Source of the DNA: Lampris incognitus
Taxonomy: Eukaryota > Chordata > Actinopteri > Lampriformes > Lampridae
DNA length: 64,000 bases
Assembly: GCF_029633865.1 (NCBI RefSeq)
Contig: NC_079219.1
Coordinates: 54,862,013 to 54,926,012, forward strand
Reading direction: 5' to 3'
Under the pieces are notes generated by a model. The model searched no databases. It was not told the origin of the DNA and was given only the letters and a program-made list of their open reading frames with translations. The position numbers were made by a program, and so were the translations under genes. Each line of letters opens with the position of its first letter. The stretch's first letter is position 1. Positions 41,476-53,611 of this stretch are shown one piece after another.

Positions 41476-42097
41476 CCCCCCTGAAACCTGTGTGTTTATT
41501 GTAGATTTGTACAAATGTACTCGGGTATTGTTTTGTTCTTTGTTTTTTTTATTATATTATAATTTATTTATCTCAGTAAATGTCTGATCCTCTTCTTGTA
41601 TTTGTTTTGACGTAGGTGCATAATGATATTTAACCTGATATGTGCTAATACCGGGTTTTTTCCCTGTAACGTTTTCTATTGCCCAATAATAAAAAACCCA
41701 ACTACAGTGAGTCAACACAGCGCTGTGAGGACACAAGTAGTCCAACAACTCATATGAGTAGCAGGACAGAATAGAAAAGAGAGGGACTGAGGATGCTTGA
41801 TATTGACATTTCTGCCAATGTTCAACGACCACAGTAATTTCCATTGTCATTTCGACCAGTACCAACACACATATTTCTCCTTTTGCTGCAGTCCCACCAC
41901 GTCTTATTAGATTCCATCAGGGGATTTCCTCCATTATTAAACTGTAACCGGGATGCTTGGTGCGGATGCAGACGTCTGAAAACACTTATTAGCACCTGTC
42001 CTCGTTTATTACTAAAGCCCAGACTGTCTCCAAGTGGCCGAATTCACATTACTTCAATTTAAAAGGAGACAACGTAAGTCATTTGTATAGATAAAGA
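41476..42097. other. Upstream of dgat1, no recognised gene
   Basis: AT-rich sequence with a short (TAAA)n at 41437-41470; nothing else. Confidence 0.4.
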
Positions 42098-42250
42098 CTG
42101 TGTGTGTGTGTACCATGTGTCAGCCCAGTGATGGTCTGGCGGCCTGTCCAGGGTGTCCCCCTGCCTGCTGCCCAGTGACTGCTGGGATAGGCTCCAGCAT
42201 CCCGTGACCCTGGCTGGGATAAGCAGCGTGGTTAATGGATGGCTGGATGT
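42098..42250 (+). mobile_element. SINE-B 3' fragment
   Basis: Short TG run, CCCAGTGATGGTCTGGCGGC to TTAATGGATGGCTGGATG. Confidence 0.82.
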
Positions 42251-42763
42251 AATTTGTGTATATAATATAAAGACTACAGTGTGACCTGACTTTCCATCAA
42301 CGCCACGGGCATGTAGTTAAAGCGTCAGCGACATATCAGGCATTATTTTCATATCTGTCCCAGTGCTGATAACTGAAAGCCATTATTGGCTGACACGGAT
42401 AAGCTAACCAATATATCGTGACGCGCACCCCTAAACTGGATCAAATTGAATGATCCGAACGAGGTATTTCACTTAAAGTGCAGAGGAAATACTTGCAGTC
42501 GGCCTTCTGAAAGTGGGCTGTTTTTATTCCCGTCATAGAATACCATATGCATGTCTGGAGAGTACTTTTTACTTTTCTATTTCAGAGATTATAAACTGGA
42601 TGTAGTTGAGAGTAATCCAAGTGAGAGAGTTTCCTCACCGTACCTCACCAACTGGTGTACATTTGCTGTAGGCCTACACATCCCAGCAGAAGTGGCCCTC
42701 AAATGATGTCAGGTGGGCTATCTGAGGATGGGGCCAGATAAAATCAAAGTTAAACACAGGGTC
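42251..42763. other. No recognised feature
   Basis: Nothing recognised. Confidence 0.4.
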
Positions 42764-43047
42764 ATTCATTCATTCATTCATTCATTCATTCATTCATTCA
42801 TTCATTCATTCATTCATCAGCCACTTCTCCGGGGTCGGGTCGCGGTGGCAGCAAGCTAAGTAGGACACTCCAGACGTTCCTCTCCCCAGCAACGCCCTCC
42901 AGCTCCTCCTGGGGGATCCCGAGGCGTTCCCATGCCAGACTGGATATGTAGTCCCTCCAGCGAGTTCTGGGTCTACTCCGGGATCTCCTTCCAGTTAACC
43001 GTGCCCGGAAAACCTCCAAAGGAGGGCGCCCAGGAGGCATCCTAATC
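42764..43047 (-). pseudogene. Non-LTR retrotransposon C-terminus with (ATTC)n tail
   Basis: The tail of ATTC units (42764-42817) is followed on the minus strand by the family end: RMPPGRPPLEVFRARLTGRR, RPRTRWRDYISSLAWERLGI and SLLPPRPDPGEVADE. It is 5' truncated at 43047. The tandem-tetramer 3' tail matches the copy at 36815-37230. Confidence 0.85.
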
Positions 43048-43812
43048 ACTAAACATAGTCTTCATAGGAACATGCAAATTGAAGTGTCTGAAGAAGTGCC
43101 GTTGCTTTTTTTGTTGTACCGTTTCATCTGATGGTCAACGACTTGAGGTCCTAGTTTTCCCATGCACACTTTATCACCACATCACTGTTTATAATGATGT
43201 GGCCAGTCTTGTCTCCAGTGACGACCTCTACTGGTCCTTCTTGAGGTTTCATGGGCCTCAACTTTACGGCCACAGGAAACCCTTTCGTGTGTGGGTAGTT
43301 TCACCTCCTCCTGCGTTGGGGTGACAGCCAACCGACCCACTCGAGAGGGTAAATGTAAACGAGTCCGTTCTATCTCTTCTGGTTCTGTTGATTCGGGGAC
43401 CAGCCAGGACATTGATTCAGCTTTATCAGTCCCGGCGGTCCATTAGAGGGATGGGACTGTCCGGATGCTGCTGAGGTAAGAGACCTTGGGGAAGGATCAA
43501 TAGGAACCTGTTGACTGTTTCAAACGCCCGTCTGGACTCGGTTAATACCTTTCCTCTCAGCCTTTCCCTTAACCATCCTAACATTCACCCCCACCCCAAC
43601 TTGACTTTTTCATTTTGTGTGTAACGTTTTTGTTTTCACTTGAGGTGTCGCTCGTTGTTTCAAGACCCTATTTCTCCATTTTGTGTTTGCGTGTTTTTTC
43701 ATGCTTGTGTGTGTGTGAATAAACTCAGGTTGGCTTCTTAAAAGCCGTCTATTACCCTTTAAAATGAAGGGGTAAAAAAACACAGCATCTCTATTTCAGT
43801 TATCTCATATCA
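43048..43812. other. No recognised feature
   Basis: No repeat or exon recognised. Confidence 0.4.
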
Positions 43813-43961
43813 TCCATCCATCCATCCTTCCATCCATCCATTATCTGGACCGCTTATCCTGCTCTCAGGGTTGCGGGGATGCTGGAGTCTGTCCCAGCAG
43901 TCGCTGGGTGGCAGGTGGGGAGACACCCTGGACAGGCCGCCAGGCCATCACACAGGGCTGA

Positions 43962-44000
<39 letters not shown>

Positions 44001-44203
44001 GGACAATGTAGTACGGCCGATTCACCTGACCTACATGTCTTTGGACTGTGGGAGGAAACCCATGCAGACACGAGGAGAACATGCAAACTCCACACAGAGG
44101 ACGACCCGGGACAACCCCAAAGGTTGGACTACCCCGGGGCTCGAACCCAGAACCTTCTTGCTGTGAGGTGACCGCGCTAACCGCTGCACCACCATGCCGC
44201 CAT
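43813..44203 (-). mobile_element. SINE-B, full length
   Basis: (ATCC)n tail 43813-43840, CA run 43965-43996, and head with B box near 44140-44150. Confidence 0.88.
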
Positions 44204-45045
44204 CTCTCATACCAGTTCATCTGTAAGTACAGAGTGCCTTCACTTGTGCGTGTTATTAAGAGGCTGTTTACACCTGGTATTAACATGTGTCGTGGGTGAT
44301 CCGGTCACAAGTGGACACCTCTAAGTACAGGTGTGAATGCACCCAATGCCTCCTCAGTGCCTATTGAGATCCGATAGCTCAAGCCACATCCGGAGGTGGT
44401 CTAGGACACATTTGTCCACATCGCATTTGAAGTGTAAATGGAGATCTGTCCCAGGCCACATTGAAGGACCGCCTAGGCGGTATTGGGGTTATCTTGCACT
44501 ACAGGGTGGATATTGGAAACCAAGATATCCCCAGTACTGTTCTGTACCGCAAGACCAAAGCCTCCTCTGGGTTTAGTTTAGCTTTTTTGTTTGCCTCGTC
44601 TCTATTTTCTGACACACATCAGACCCACAACTGTGGAAGAGCCCCCGCCCGCTTGCACATTCAAGTTCAACTTCCAGTTCCAGTTCATTCATTTATCCAC
44701 CGCGGCGCAGAGCCCGACCCTCTCAAACCCACTGGAATGATTAAATATTCTGAGCCTGATCAGCGTGATCGGGTCGAGCCTGACGGGGTTCGGGTTGAGT
44801 ATACAACTCTAGTATTCAGACATGTACATTTTCCCATATGACGAGTTTTAAGAATGAGTTTTGACATTTGAACACAAAATGAAAGAAGGCAAACAATCGG
44901 GGGCTGAAAGTCCAAATTCACCCAGTTCATTTTCCTCATCAGATTATTTGTCTCTACCTGGCGCCACGTGCATCTGCTGCGTCCATGCCGTTGTAATGAT
45001 GTGAGACCATTTACCCACAATAGACTATTTCTTAAATGCAATATA
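44204..45045. other. No gene; possible decayed DNA element near 44265-44580
   Basis: The phrase GCTGTTTACACCTGGTATTA and following text resemble a fish non-autonomous DNA element, but ends were not found. Confidence 0.3.
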
Positions 45046-45046
45046 T

Positions 45047-45380
45047 CAGGTCAGGGGTGGCCCAGTGGTTAGCACTGTTGCCTCACAGCAAGAAGGTCCT
45101 GGGTTCGAACCCCAGGCCGTCCCAGGTCCTTTCTGTGTGGAGTTTGCATGTTCTCCCTGTGTCTGCGTGGGTTTCTTGCGGGTGCTCTGGTTTCCTCCCA
45201 CCATCAAAAAGACATGCATGTTAGGGTTAATACTCCTGCCTGTGCCCCTGAGCAAGGCAGTGTAAAGAACTGCAGGTAGTCCCCGGGCGCTGCAGCTGCC
45301 CACTGCTCCTATACAGCAGGATGGGTTAAATGCAGAGAACACATTTCATTGTGTACAAATGACAATTAAAGTGTATCTTT
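45047..45380 (+). mobile_element. SINE-C, full length
   Basis: Head GGTCAGGGGTGGCCCAGTGG, B box GGGTTCGAACCCC, then the CTGAGCAAGGCAGTGTAAAG and TACAGCAGGATGGGTTAAAT blocks, ending TGACAATTAAAGTGTATCTT. Confidence 0.88.
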
Positions 45381-45404
45381 TCTATTGTATTTCAGACAGA
45401 TCTG

Positions 45405-45434
45405 CATCATCATCATCATCATCATCATCATCAG
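45405..45434. repeat. (CAT)n microsatellite
   Basis: About ten CAT units. Confidence 0.93.
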
Positions 45435-46070
45435 AATGATAACATTTATTTACGCAGCATCTTTTTAAAAAGCTGTTGCGTGTCACGACAAAGTTGAATG
45501 GAAATAAAAAAGAGTTTGACACGTGCCACGAGGAGGGCTCCAGATGAAGGCAGACACGGCTTTAGCCAATTAACACAGGTTTTAATAATGTCGTTCATTC
45601 GTTCACTCGCAGGGGCTGGTGGGGCCACTTGCCGCATGCAGCCGAGGCTAAGCCGCACCAGTTTATACGGAAGTTAGCCCGCTACAATGCTCACGGTTCT
45701 TTGCAATGGCGGTGATTCAAATAAAAATGGCTGCCGCTCTGACCGTCCGGCTATGTTGATTTGAATGGGAGCGTCCGTCAGACTCCAGTTCACTTTGTAT
45801 GGCGGGGCTGTTGCTCTGCAGGCTCTTGCCCCCCACCCACCCCCCCGACCCGTTGGGCTCCTGCTGTTCTCTTGGTGGTGAAGCGACTGCACGACTGCAG
45901 GGCCCGTGGGTGGCTGCAGATCCTGTCTGCTGCTCGGAGGCACTATGATAAATCGTAGCTCTCACTCACCAGAGTTTATTGGGACTCATCCCCGTGCCCT
46001 CACAGGTGGACACGGCACATGCACATACACACTGCCAGCATCTGCCCCACACGCTCCCTGGAACCCTCCC
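45435..46070. other. No recognised feature
   Basis: GC-rich in part (45820-45900); no exon recognised. Confidence 0.4.
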
Positions 46071-46175
46071 CCCAGACAGCATCCGGATGTGGGCCACGTC
46101 AGGCAATGATGCAGCACTGATGGCCTTCTTCTGGCCCTGACAACATGGATGTGAGCCAGAGCTGGCCCACAGGTA

Positions 46176-47791
46176 CAAACCCCAATTCCGATGAAGTTGG
46201 GACGTTGTGTAAAATGTGAATAAAAACAGAATACAATGATTTGCAAATCCTTTCCCACCTATATTCAATTGAATACACTACAAAGAAAATATATTTAATG
46301 TTCAAACTGATAAACTTTGTTGTTTTTTGCAAATATTGACTCATTTTGAATTTGATGCCTGCAACACGTTCCAAAGAAGCTGGGACAGGGGCAACAAAAG
46401 ACTGGGAAAGTTGAGGAATGCTCAAAAAACAGCTGTTTGGGACATTCCTCAGGTGAACAGGTTAACTGGAAACAGGTGAGTGTCATGATTGGGTGTAAAA
46501 GGAGCCTCCCCGAAAGGCTCAGTCGTTCACAAGCAAGGATGGGGCGAGGTTCACCACTTTGTGAACAACCGCGTGAACAAATAGTCCAACAGTTTAAGAA
46601 CAACGTTTCTCAACGTACAACTGCAAGGAATTTAGGGATTTCATAATCTACAGTCCATAATATCATCACAAGATTCAGAGAATCCGGAGAAATCTCTGCA
46701 CGTAAGCGGCAAGGCCCAAAACCAACACTGAATGCCTGTGACCTTCGACCCCTCAGGCGGCACTGCATTAAAAACCGACATCATTGTGTAAAGGATATGA
46801 CCATGTGGGCTCAGGAACACTTGGGGAAACCATCGTCAGTTAACACAGTTCGTCGCTACATCTACAAGTGCAAGTTAAAACTCCACCATGCAAAGCCAAA
46901 GCCATATATCAACACCACCCAGAAACGCCGCCGGCTTCTCTGGGCCCGAGCTCATCTGAGATGGACTGACGCAAAGTGGAAAAGTGTGCTGTGGTCTGAC
47001 GAGTCCACATTTCACATTGGTTTTGGAAATCATGGACGTCGTGTCCTCCGGGCTAAAGAGGAAAAGGACCATCCAGATTGTTATCAGCACAAAGTCCAAA
47101 AGCCAGCATCTGTGATGGTATGGGGGGTGTGTTAGTGCCCATGGCATCATGGGTAACTTGCACATCTGTGAAGGCACCATTAATGCTGAAAGGTACATAC
47201 AGGTTTTGGAGCAACAGATGCTGCCATCCAAGCGACATCTTTTTCAGGGACGTCCCTGCTTATTTCAGCAAGACAATGCCAAGCCACATTCTGCACGTGT
47301 TACAACAGCGGGGCTTCGTAGTAAAAGAGTGCGGGTACTAGACTGGCCTGCCTGCAGTCCTGACCTGTCCCCCATTGAAACTGTGTGGCGCATTATGAAG
47401 CGCAAAATACGACAACGGAGACCCCGGACTGTTGAGCAACTGAAGTCGTACATCAAGCAAGAATGGGAAAGAATTCCACCTACAAAGCTTCAACAATTAG
47501 TGCCCTCAGTTCCCAAACACTTATTGAGTGTTGTTAAAAGGAAAGGTGATGTAACACAGTGGTGAACATGCTCCTGTCCCAGCTTCTTTGGAATGTGTTG
47601 CAGGCATCAGATTCAAAATGAGTGAATATTTGCAAAAAAAAACCCAATAAAGTTTATCAGTTTGAACATTAAATATCTTGTCTCTGTAGTGTATTCAATT
47701 GAATATAGGTTGAAAAGGTTTTGCAAATCATTGCATTCTGTTTCTATTCACGTTTTACACAACGTCCCAACTTCACTGGAATTGGAGTTTG
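46176..47791 (+). mobile_element. Tc1/mariner transposon, near complete (1616 bp)
   Basis: Left end CAAACCCCAATTCCGATGAA and right end (reversed) CAAACTCCAATTCCAGTGAA are inverted repeats that continue for well over 100 bases (ATATTCAATTGAATACACTA appears in both). TA duplications flank it at 46174-46175 and 47792-47793. The interrupted GGCCCA-I sequence is restored when the element and one TA are removed. Confidence 0.95.
46539..47565 (+). pseudogene. Tc1 DD34E transposase pseudogene
   Basis: Starts MGRGSPLCEQPREQIVQQFK with a helix-turn-helix N-terminus. The catalytic triad is visible: Asp in VLWSDESTF (near 46998), Asp in CLFQQDNAKPHS (near 47270) and Glu in DLSPIETVWRIMKRK, 34 residues later, so DD34E. 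It is broken by a TAA after NLGIS (46644-46646) and by one extra G in a run near 47122, which shifts the frame before the second Asp. Full length for the family (about 340 residues) otherwise. Confidence 0.92.
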
Positions 47792-48263
47792 TATAATAGC
47801 AAATATGGCCCAAACATGCCAAATCACATGTGGGCCTTTTTTGGCAAAGATGTGGTGCTCTGGGCAACATGTCATCTGGATGTGGCCCTGAAGTGGCCCG
47901 TGTGGTAAATGGTGAATATGGCCCAAATATCACAAAACGAATATGGGCCACTTTTGGCAAATATGTGGCACATGTGGCATTGCTATGGCTTGAATCTGGC
48001 CCAGATTTGACAAACGGGAGCAGACCAGTCAAGTGCCATCATTCCACGCGGTATGTGGGCCGGATGAAAGAAAGATGAAGGTCGGGTATGGGACGGGTCC
48101 GGGCCACAGAACTTTTACTATCTGGGTCTGGATTACATTCCTCTTCTTAGTCCTTCCTCCCCTGTTTTCCTTTTTCTCCCATCTTCTCCTTTATCACTAT
48201 GACCATTATCCTCGATGTTTTGTCGAACAGATGTCAGCATCTGTTTCTATGTCTCCGAGTCTC

Positions 48264-48656
48264 CTTGATGCAGCACTGGTGGTCTTCTTCTGGCCCTGAC
48301 AAAATGGATGTGAGCCTGAAGTGGCCCACATGTATAATAGCAAATATGGCCCAAATATGCCAAATCAAATGTGGGCCTTTTTTGGCAAAGACGCGGTGCT
48401 CTGGGCAACATGTCATCTGGATGTGACCCTGAAGTGGCCCGTGTGGTAAATGGTGAATATGGCCCAAATATCACAAAACAAATATGGGCCACCTTTGGCA
48501 AATATGTGGCACATGCGGCATTGCTATGGCTTGGTTCTGGCCCAGATCTGGCAAACAGGAGCGGACCGCCCAAGCGCCATCATTCCACGCGGTATGTGGG
48601 CCGGATGAAAGCGTCGGGTGTGGGACGGGTCCGGGCCACAGCAGTTTTGCCATCCG
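48264..48656 (+). mobile_element. GGCCCA-I element, left end missing
   Basis: From GATGCAGCACTGGTGGTCTT to CACAGCAGTTTTGCCATCC; only 140 bases separate it from the previous copy. Confidence 0.8.
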
Positions 48657-49324
48657 CGTGTGTTGTGCCGAAACCTTAATATCTTCAGTTGACAGCTAAA
48701 ATTATGTCCTGGATGCAGGAAAGGGTTCAGATCACCGCGGCCTCGCCGATATATTTATTTTTCCACCGTGAAATGTTGTGAAAACAACAAAAAAATTGAC
48801 ATCAGGTCAGAAAATCGACCTCATTCCCAAACTCCGGAGCAGTGGGAGATACGAGGAGACGCTTTAAACTGGTGTTTAAAAAAAGAAGGTAGATGAATGA
48901 AGGCCTGTCCCCAGCACGGCCGGGCCAGCCGGATCACTCTGTTGCGTGCCGACTCTCAGGTCGGGTTATTTTTGAGACCAGGCGGCCATTTAAAATTTAG
49001 AGAATAAGAGGTTTTGGCCGTGCATAATTCATGCTTTCTGCCGTTCCTGTGTCTGAGCCCTGAGAAGGAGGCCGGGAACGCAACAGATTTGTGACCTCTG
49101 AAAATTCCCTCTTTTGAATTTCTCCTCTCGCCCTCCTCCCTCCGTCTTGGTCTCCGTCGCGTCTCGTCCCTCGGCGGATGTTGGACCCCAAGCCGTAATC
49201 TGTCAGGTTTAATCTCCGTTTCTCTGCTGCTGTTGTACCAAACCCCCTTTCTTCTCGTTTCATTTGCCCTCCATCAGTTTTCCATGGTAAAGTTGGGTCC
49301 AAGAGAGCATCGATTTTAATTTGG
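48657..49324. other. No recognised feature
   Basis: Nothing recognised. Confidence 0.4.
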
Positions 49325-49697
49325 TTTTGAGATACTTTACTGATCCCTGCGGGGAAACTCTTCTCTGCATTTAACCCATCCTAGCTGGGTAGCTAGGAGC
49401 TGTGGGCTGCCGCCGTGCAGCACCCGGGGACCAACCCCAGCTCGTCTCGCCATGCCTCGGTCAGGGTCACAGACAGGAGTACTGACCCTAACATGCATGT
49501 CTTTTTTTTTTCTTTCTTATTATGGTGGGGGAAACTGGAGCACCCGGAGAAACCCCACCACAGTCACAGAGGGAACATGCAAACTCCACACAGAGGACGA
49601 CCTGGGATGTCCTCCAAGGTTGGACAATCCCGGGGTTCGAACCCCAGGACCTTCTCGCTGTGAGGCAATGGCGCTAACCACTGGGCCGCCGTTTCAT
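49325..49697 (-). mobile_element. SINE-C
   Basis: Tail at left (GATACTTTACTGATCCCTGC), a T-rich insertion near 49502-49520, and head with B box GGGTTCGAACCCC near 49633-49645. Confidence 0.85.
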
Positions 49698-49884
49698 TTT
49701 AGGACACAACGTACATCTGTACTCGCAGTACGCCAGACTGCAACGTTTTCACTACAACTGCACAGAGTTCGGCTTACTTACTGAGTTTAAAGTGTACATA
49801 CATATATTTCTATGCACTAAATATGTATAGTACAGTGTAGTACATGTGCATGTCTATTTATTTACCTAACTATCTATTTACTGT

Positions 49885-50312
49885 ACCCCCCCTTTTTTCC
49901 CCAAAATGTACGTGGCCGGTTACCCTACTCTTCCGAGCCGTCCCGGTCGCTGCTCCACCCCCTCTGCTGATCCGGGGAGGGCTGCAGACTACCACATGCC
50001 TCCTCCCATACATGTGGAGTCACCAGCCGCTTCTTTTCACCTGACAGTGAGGAGTTTCACCAGGGGGATGTAGCGTGGGGGAGGATCACGCTATTCCCCC
50101 CAGTTCACCCCCCTGAACAGGCACCATGACCAACCAGAGGAGGCGCTAGTGCAGCGACCAGGACACATACCCACATCCGGCTTCCCACCCGCAGACACGG
50201 CCAATTGTGTCCGTAGGGATGCCCGACCGAGCCGGAGGCAACACGGGGATTCGAACCGGCGATCCCTGTGCTGGTAGGCAACGGAATAGGCCCCCACGCC
50301 ACCCGGATGCCC
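49885..50312 (-). mobile_element. SINE-A, full length
   Basis: Tail at left (CCCCAAAATGTACGTGGCCG), B box GGATTCGAACC near 50248, and head ends CCACCCGGATGCCC. Confidence 0.9.
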
Positions 50313-50342
50313 ACCAAACCCCTTTTTTTTTTTTCTTGTTTT

Positions 50343-50496
50343 GTTTCCCGTCAACATCCATCCATCCATTATCCATCCATTATCTGAACCGCTTATCCTG
50401 CTGTCAGGGTCGCGGGGAGGCTGGAGCCTATCCCAGCAGTCACTGGGCGGCAGGCGGGGAGACACCCTGGACAGGCCGCCAGGCCATCACAAGGCT

Positions 50497-50581
<85 letters not shown>

Positions 50582-50650
50582 CGGGACAATTTAGTACGGC
50601 CAATTCACCTGACCTACATGTCTTTGGACTGTGGGAGGAAACCGGAATAA
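50343..50650 (-). mobile_element. SINE-B, head missing, with long CA run
   Basis: (ATCC)n tail, GCTGGAGCCTATCCCAGCAG body, (CA)n at 50499-50579, then AGTCCAAAGACATGTAGGTC (reversed) up to 50647, where it stops at the minisatellite border. Confidence 0.88.
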
Positions 50651-50687
50651 TAAATATATTTGTGTGCAGTAAATATGTTCAGTACAG

Positions 50688-52028
50688 TATACTATAGTAC
50701 AGTATACTAAATGTGTGTGTGTGTTTGTATCAGTACAGTATACTACATGTGTGTGTGAGTTTATATCAGTACAGTATACTACATGTGTGTGTGAGTTTAT
50801 ATCAGTACAGTATACTACATGCGTGTGTGTTTGTATCAGTACAGTATACTACATGTGTGTGTGTGTTTGTATCAGTACAGTATACTACATGTGAGTGTGT
50901 GTTTGTATCAGTACAGTATACTACGTGTGTGTGTGTTTGTATCAGTACAGTATACTACATGTGTGTGTGTGTTTGTATCAGTACAGTATACTACACGTGT
51001 GTGTTTGTATCAGTACAGTATACTACATGTGTGTGTGTGTTTATATCAGTACAGTATACTACATGTGTGTATGTTTATATCAGTACAGTATACTACATGT
51101 GTGTGTGTGTTTGTATCAGTACAGTATACTACATGTGTGTGTGAGTTTATATCAGTACAGTATACTACATGTGTGTGTGTGTTTATATCAGTACAGTATA
51201 CTACACGTGTGTGTTTGTATCAGTACAGTATACTACATGTGTGTGTGTGTTTGTATCAGTACAGTATACTACATGTGTGTGTGAGTTTATATCAGTACAG
51301 TATACTACATGTGTGTGTGTGTTTATATCAGTACAGTATACTACACGTGTGTGTTTGTATCAGTACAGTATACTACATGTGTGTGTGTGTGTTTGTATCA
51401 GTACAGTATACTACATGTGTGTGAGAGTTTATATCAGTACAGTATACTACATGTGTGTGAGTTTATATCAGTACAGTATACTACATGTGTGTGAGTTTAT
51501 ATCAGTACAGTATACTACATGTGTGTGAGAGTTTGTATCAGTACAGTATACTACATGTGTGTGTGAGTTTATATCAGTACAGTATACTACGTGTGTGTGT
51601 GTTTGTATCAGTACAGTATACTACATGTGAGTGTGTGTTTGTATCAGTACAGTATACTACGTGTGTGTGTGTTTGTATCAGTACAGTATACTACATGTGT
51701 GTGAGTTTATATCAGTACAGTATACTACATGTGTGTGTGTGTTTGTATCAGTACAGTATACTACATGTGAGTGTGTGTTTGTATCAGTACAGTATACTAC
51801 GTGTGTGTGTGTTTGTATCAGTACAGTATACTACATGTGTGTGTGTGTTTGTATCAGTACAGTATACTACACGTGTGTGTTTGTATCAGTACAGTATACT
51901 ACATGTGTGTGTGTGTTTATATCAGTACAGTATACTACATGTGTGTCTGTGTTTGTATCAGTACAGTATACTACATGTGAGTGTGTGTTTGTATCAGTAC
52001 AGTATACTACATGTGAGTGTATGTTTAC
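50688..52028. repeat. 36-38-bp minisatellite, about 35 units
   Basis: Unit TGTGTGTGTTTGTATCAGTA followed by CAGTATACTACA; length varies with the TG part. Variants (TACGTG, TACACGTG, GTGAGTTTATATCAG) recur in the same order in distant parts of the array. Long apparent open frames here encode only the repeat. Confidence 0.96.
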
Positions 52029-52153
52029 TATATCAGGCTGCACAACCATCTTGGCACCTTCTCAAGGCTCGGAGAGGGAGAGACAGAAAGGGAGACGTGC
52101 GATAGAGAAGATGGATAGAAGGGGACGGAGGGTGAGAGGATGAGCAGGATAGA

Positions 52154-52156
<3 letters not shown>

Positions 52157-52233
<77 letters not shown>

Positions 52234-52290
52234 TGGGTACGCTGAGTGAGTGATGGAGGGAGAGAGATATCTAGACAGTGAGGGAGAGAG
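52157..52290. repeat. (GA)n tract
   Basis: Pure GA 52157-52231, then GA-rich. Confidence 0.95.
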
Positions 52291-52365
52291 AGAGAGATAG
52301 TGTTTGTCCTTGCAGGTTGTAATGAAGCCGTAGGATAGATGATCCTGTTTGACACAGGAAAAAGA

Positions 52366-52588
52366 AACACACACACACACACACACACACTCGGCTGCTC
52401 TTTACATTTGTGTGTTTGTGCGTGTGTTTGAGATGTATGCATGTGTGTGACTGTGTGTCTATAGCAGAGACTGTATACACATCTGATGATGATGATGATG
52501 ATGGTGATGATGATGTGGGTGTGACGGTGGTGAATGATGTTGATTGGATGAAGGTATAAACCCACAGACAGACACACTGTTGGAAAGT

Positions 52589-52634
<46 letters not shown>

Positions 52635-52771
52635 CTTCGTCACATGTTTGAACATGCTAGTGTAAACTTGGGTGTGAGGAGGCATGCTTACCCAAGTCCC
52701 TGTAAGAGACCCTGTCGTCCATCCATCCATCACCATGTGGGCGTGCATAAACATGACTGGGTGTGTACGTT

Positions 52772-52803
<32 letters not shown>
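52366..52803. repeat. Cluster of CA, GAT and TG microsatellites
   Basis: CA 52366-52391, GAT/GGT 52482-52515, TG 52591-52633, TG 52777-52803, with short unique spacers. Confidence 0.92.
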
Positions 52804-53204
52804 AAGAGGGAGACGGATCGCGGCGTCAGAGCGCCGTTCGGGGGCTCGGTGCCGAGTCAGCACTTCTACGGTTCAGCCAAGGACTCCAACACTCCGTCCA
52901 TCCATCTCCACATGTCTGAGAGTCAGCGGAGGAGAGGGGAGGAGGAGAGGAGGAGGGAGAGATGGAGGGAGCACCAGAAAAAAAAGATTGAGAGAGTCAG
53001 AGGGAGAGAGATGAGCTGTCTGATTCTCATAGTTGACTAGAATCGGGGTTGGGGGGGGGCGTCTGCGGTGAAGAATGAACGGACTCGAACCTCCATCCTC
53101 CCTTAACGGAAGGCGTTCCCAGAAGTTGCCGTTTTTTAAAACCCTGGAGCTGCAGAGAGAAGAGAGAAGGAGGCCACTTCCTTCTGTCCCTGTATTCTTA
53201 CAAC
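52804..53204. other. No supported gene
   Basis: A purine-rich block at 52925-53015 reads as an Arg/Glu-rich frame but lacks other coding support. Confidence 0.35.
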
Positions 53205-53435
53205 CAGATTTGTTTCCTGCATTTAACCCACCCGTGGGCAGCTGCAGCACCCGGGGACCAACTCCAGTTCCTCTTTCCGCTGCCTTGCTCAGGGGCACAG
53301 GCAGGAGTATTAACCCTAACATGCATGTCTTGGTGGTGGGAGGAACCCGGGGCACCCGGAGGAAACCCACACAGGCCCACCCAGGACCTTCTTGCTGTGA
53401 GGAAACAGGGCTAACCACTGGGCCACCGTGCCGCG
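53205..53435 (-). mobile_element. SINE-C, partly deleted
   Basis: CCCGTGGGCAGCTGCAGCAC and CATGCATGTCTTGGTGGTGG; the head is shortened and lacks a clear B box. Confidence 0.8.
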
Positions 53436-53611
53436 GCCTCCTGTATTACCTCTCAAGCCTTAAAGCTGGTCTGTGAGCAAGGCTGCAAACAGTCATGCTC
53501 GCATGGCTGCGGGCCATAATCTGGTCCTAGTCTGGTGGCCACTCCTTCTGCCCAGCTTTCCCCACCGTGCAGCATCCTTTCCGTGACCTCTCCCCACCTC
53601 CACCATGAGTC

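Larger units (their letters stand above)
46071..48126 (+). mobile_element. GGCCCA-I element interrupted by a Tc1 transposon
   Basis: Left part 46071-46175 starts CCCAGACAGCATCCGG. The right part resumes at 47792 and ends ACTATCTGGG at 48126. Without the insertion it is about 440 bases, with ends CCCAGAYAGCA and its inverse. Internal motifs are ATATGGCCCAAAYAT, GTGGGCCTTTTTTGGCAAAG and GGGACGGGTCCGGGCCACAG. Confidence 0.85.

Noticed and set aside
45674..45965. GC-rich region with moderate open frames as an upstream gene exon
   Set aside because: No recognised domain and no consistent splice sites.
50688..52028. CRISPR-like appearance of regularly spaced repeats
   Set aside because: The spacers are themselves the repeat, units are tandem without unique spacers, and the context is a vertebrate genome.
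50713..52143. Several open frames of 120-206 codons with CVCLYQYSILHV repeats
   Set aside because: They are translations of the 36-38-bp minisatellite in all frames and change with the TG length.
52800..53040. Arg/Glu-rich frame resembling a coiled coil
   Set aside because: Encoded by a GGA/GAG purine-rich patch; no splice signals or homologous family recognised.
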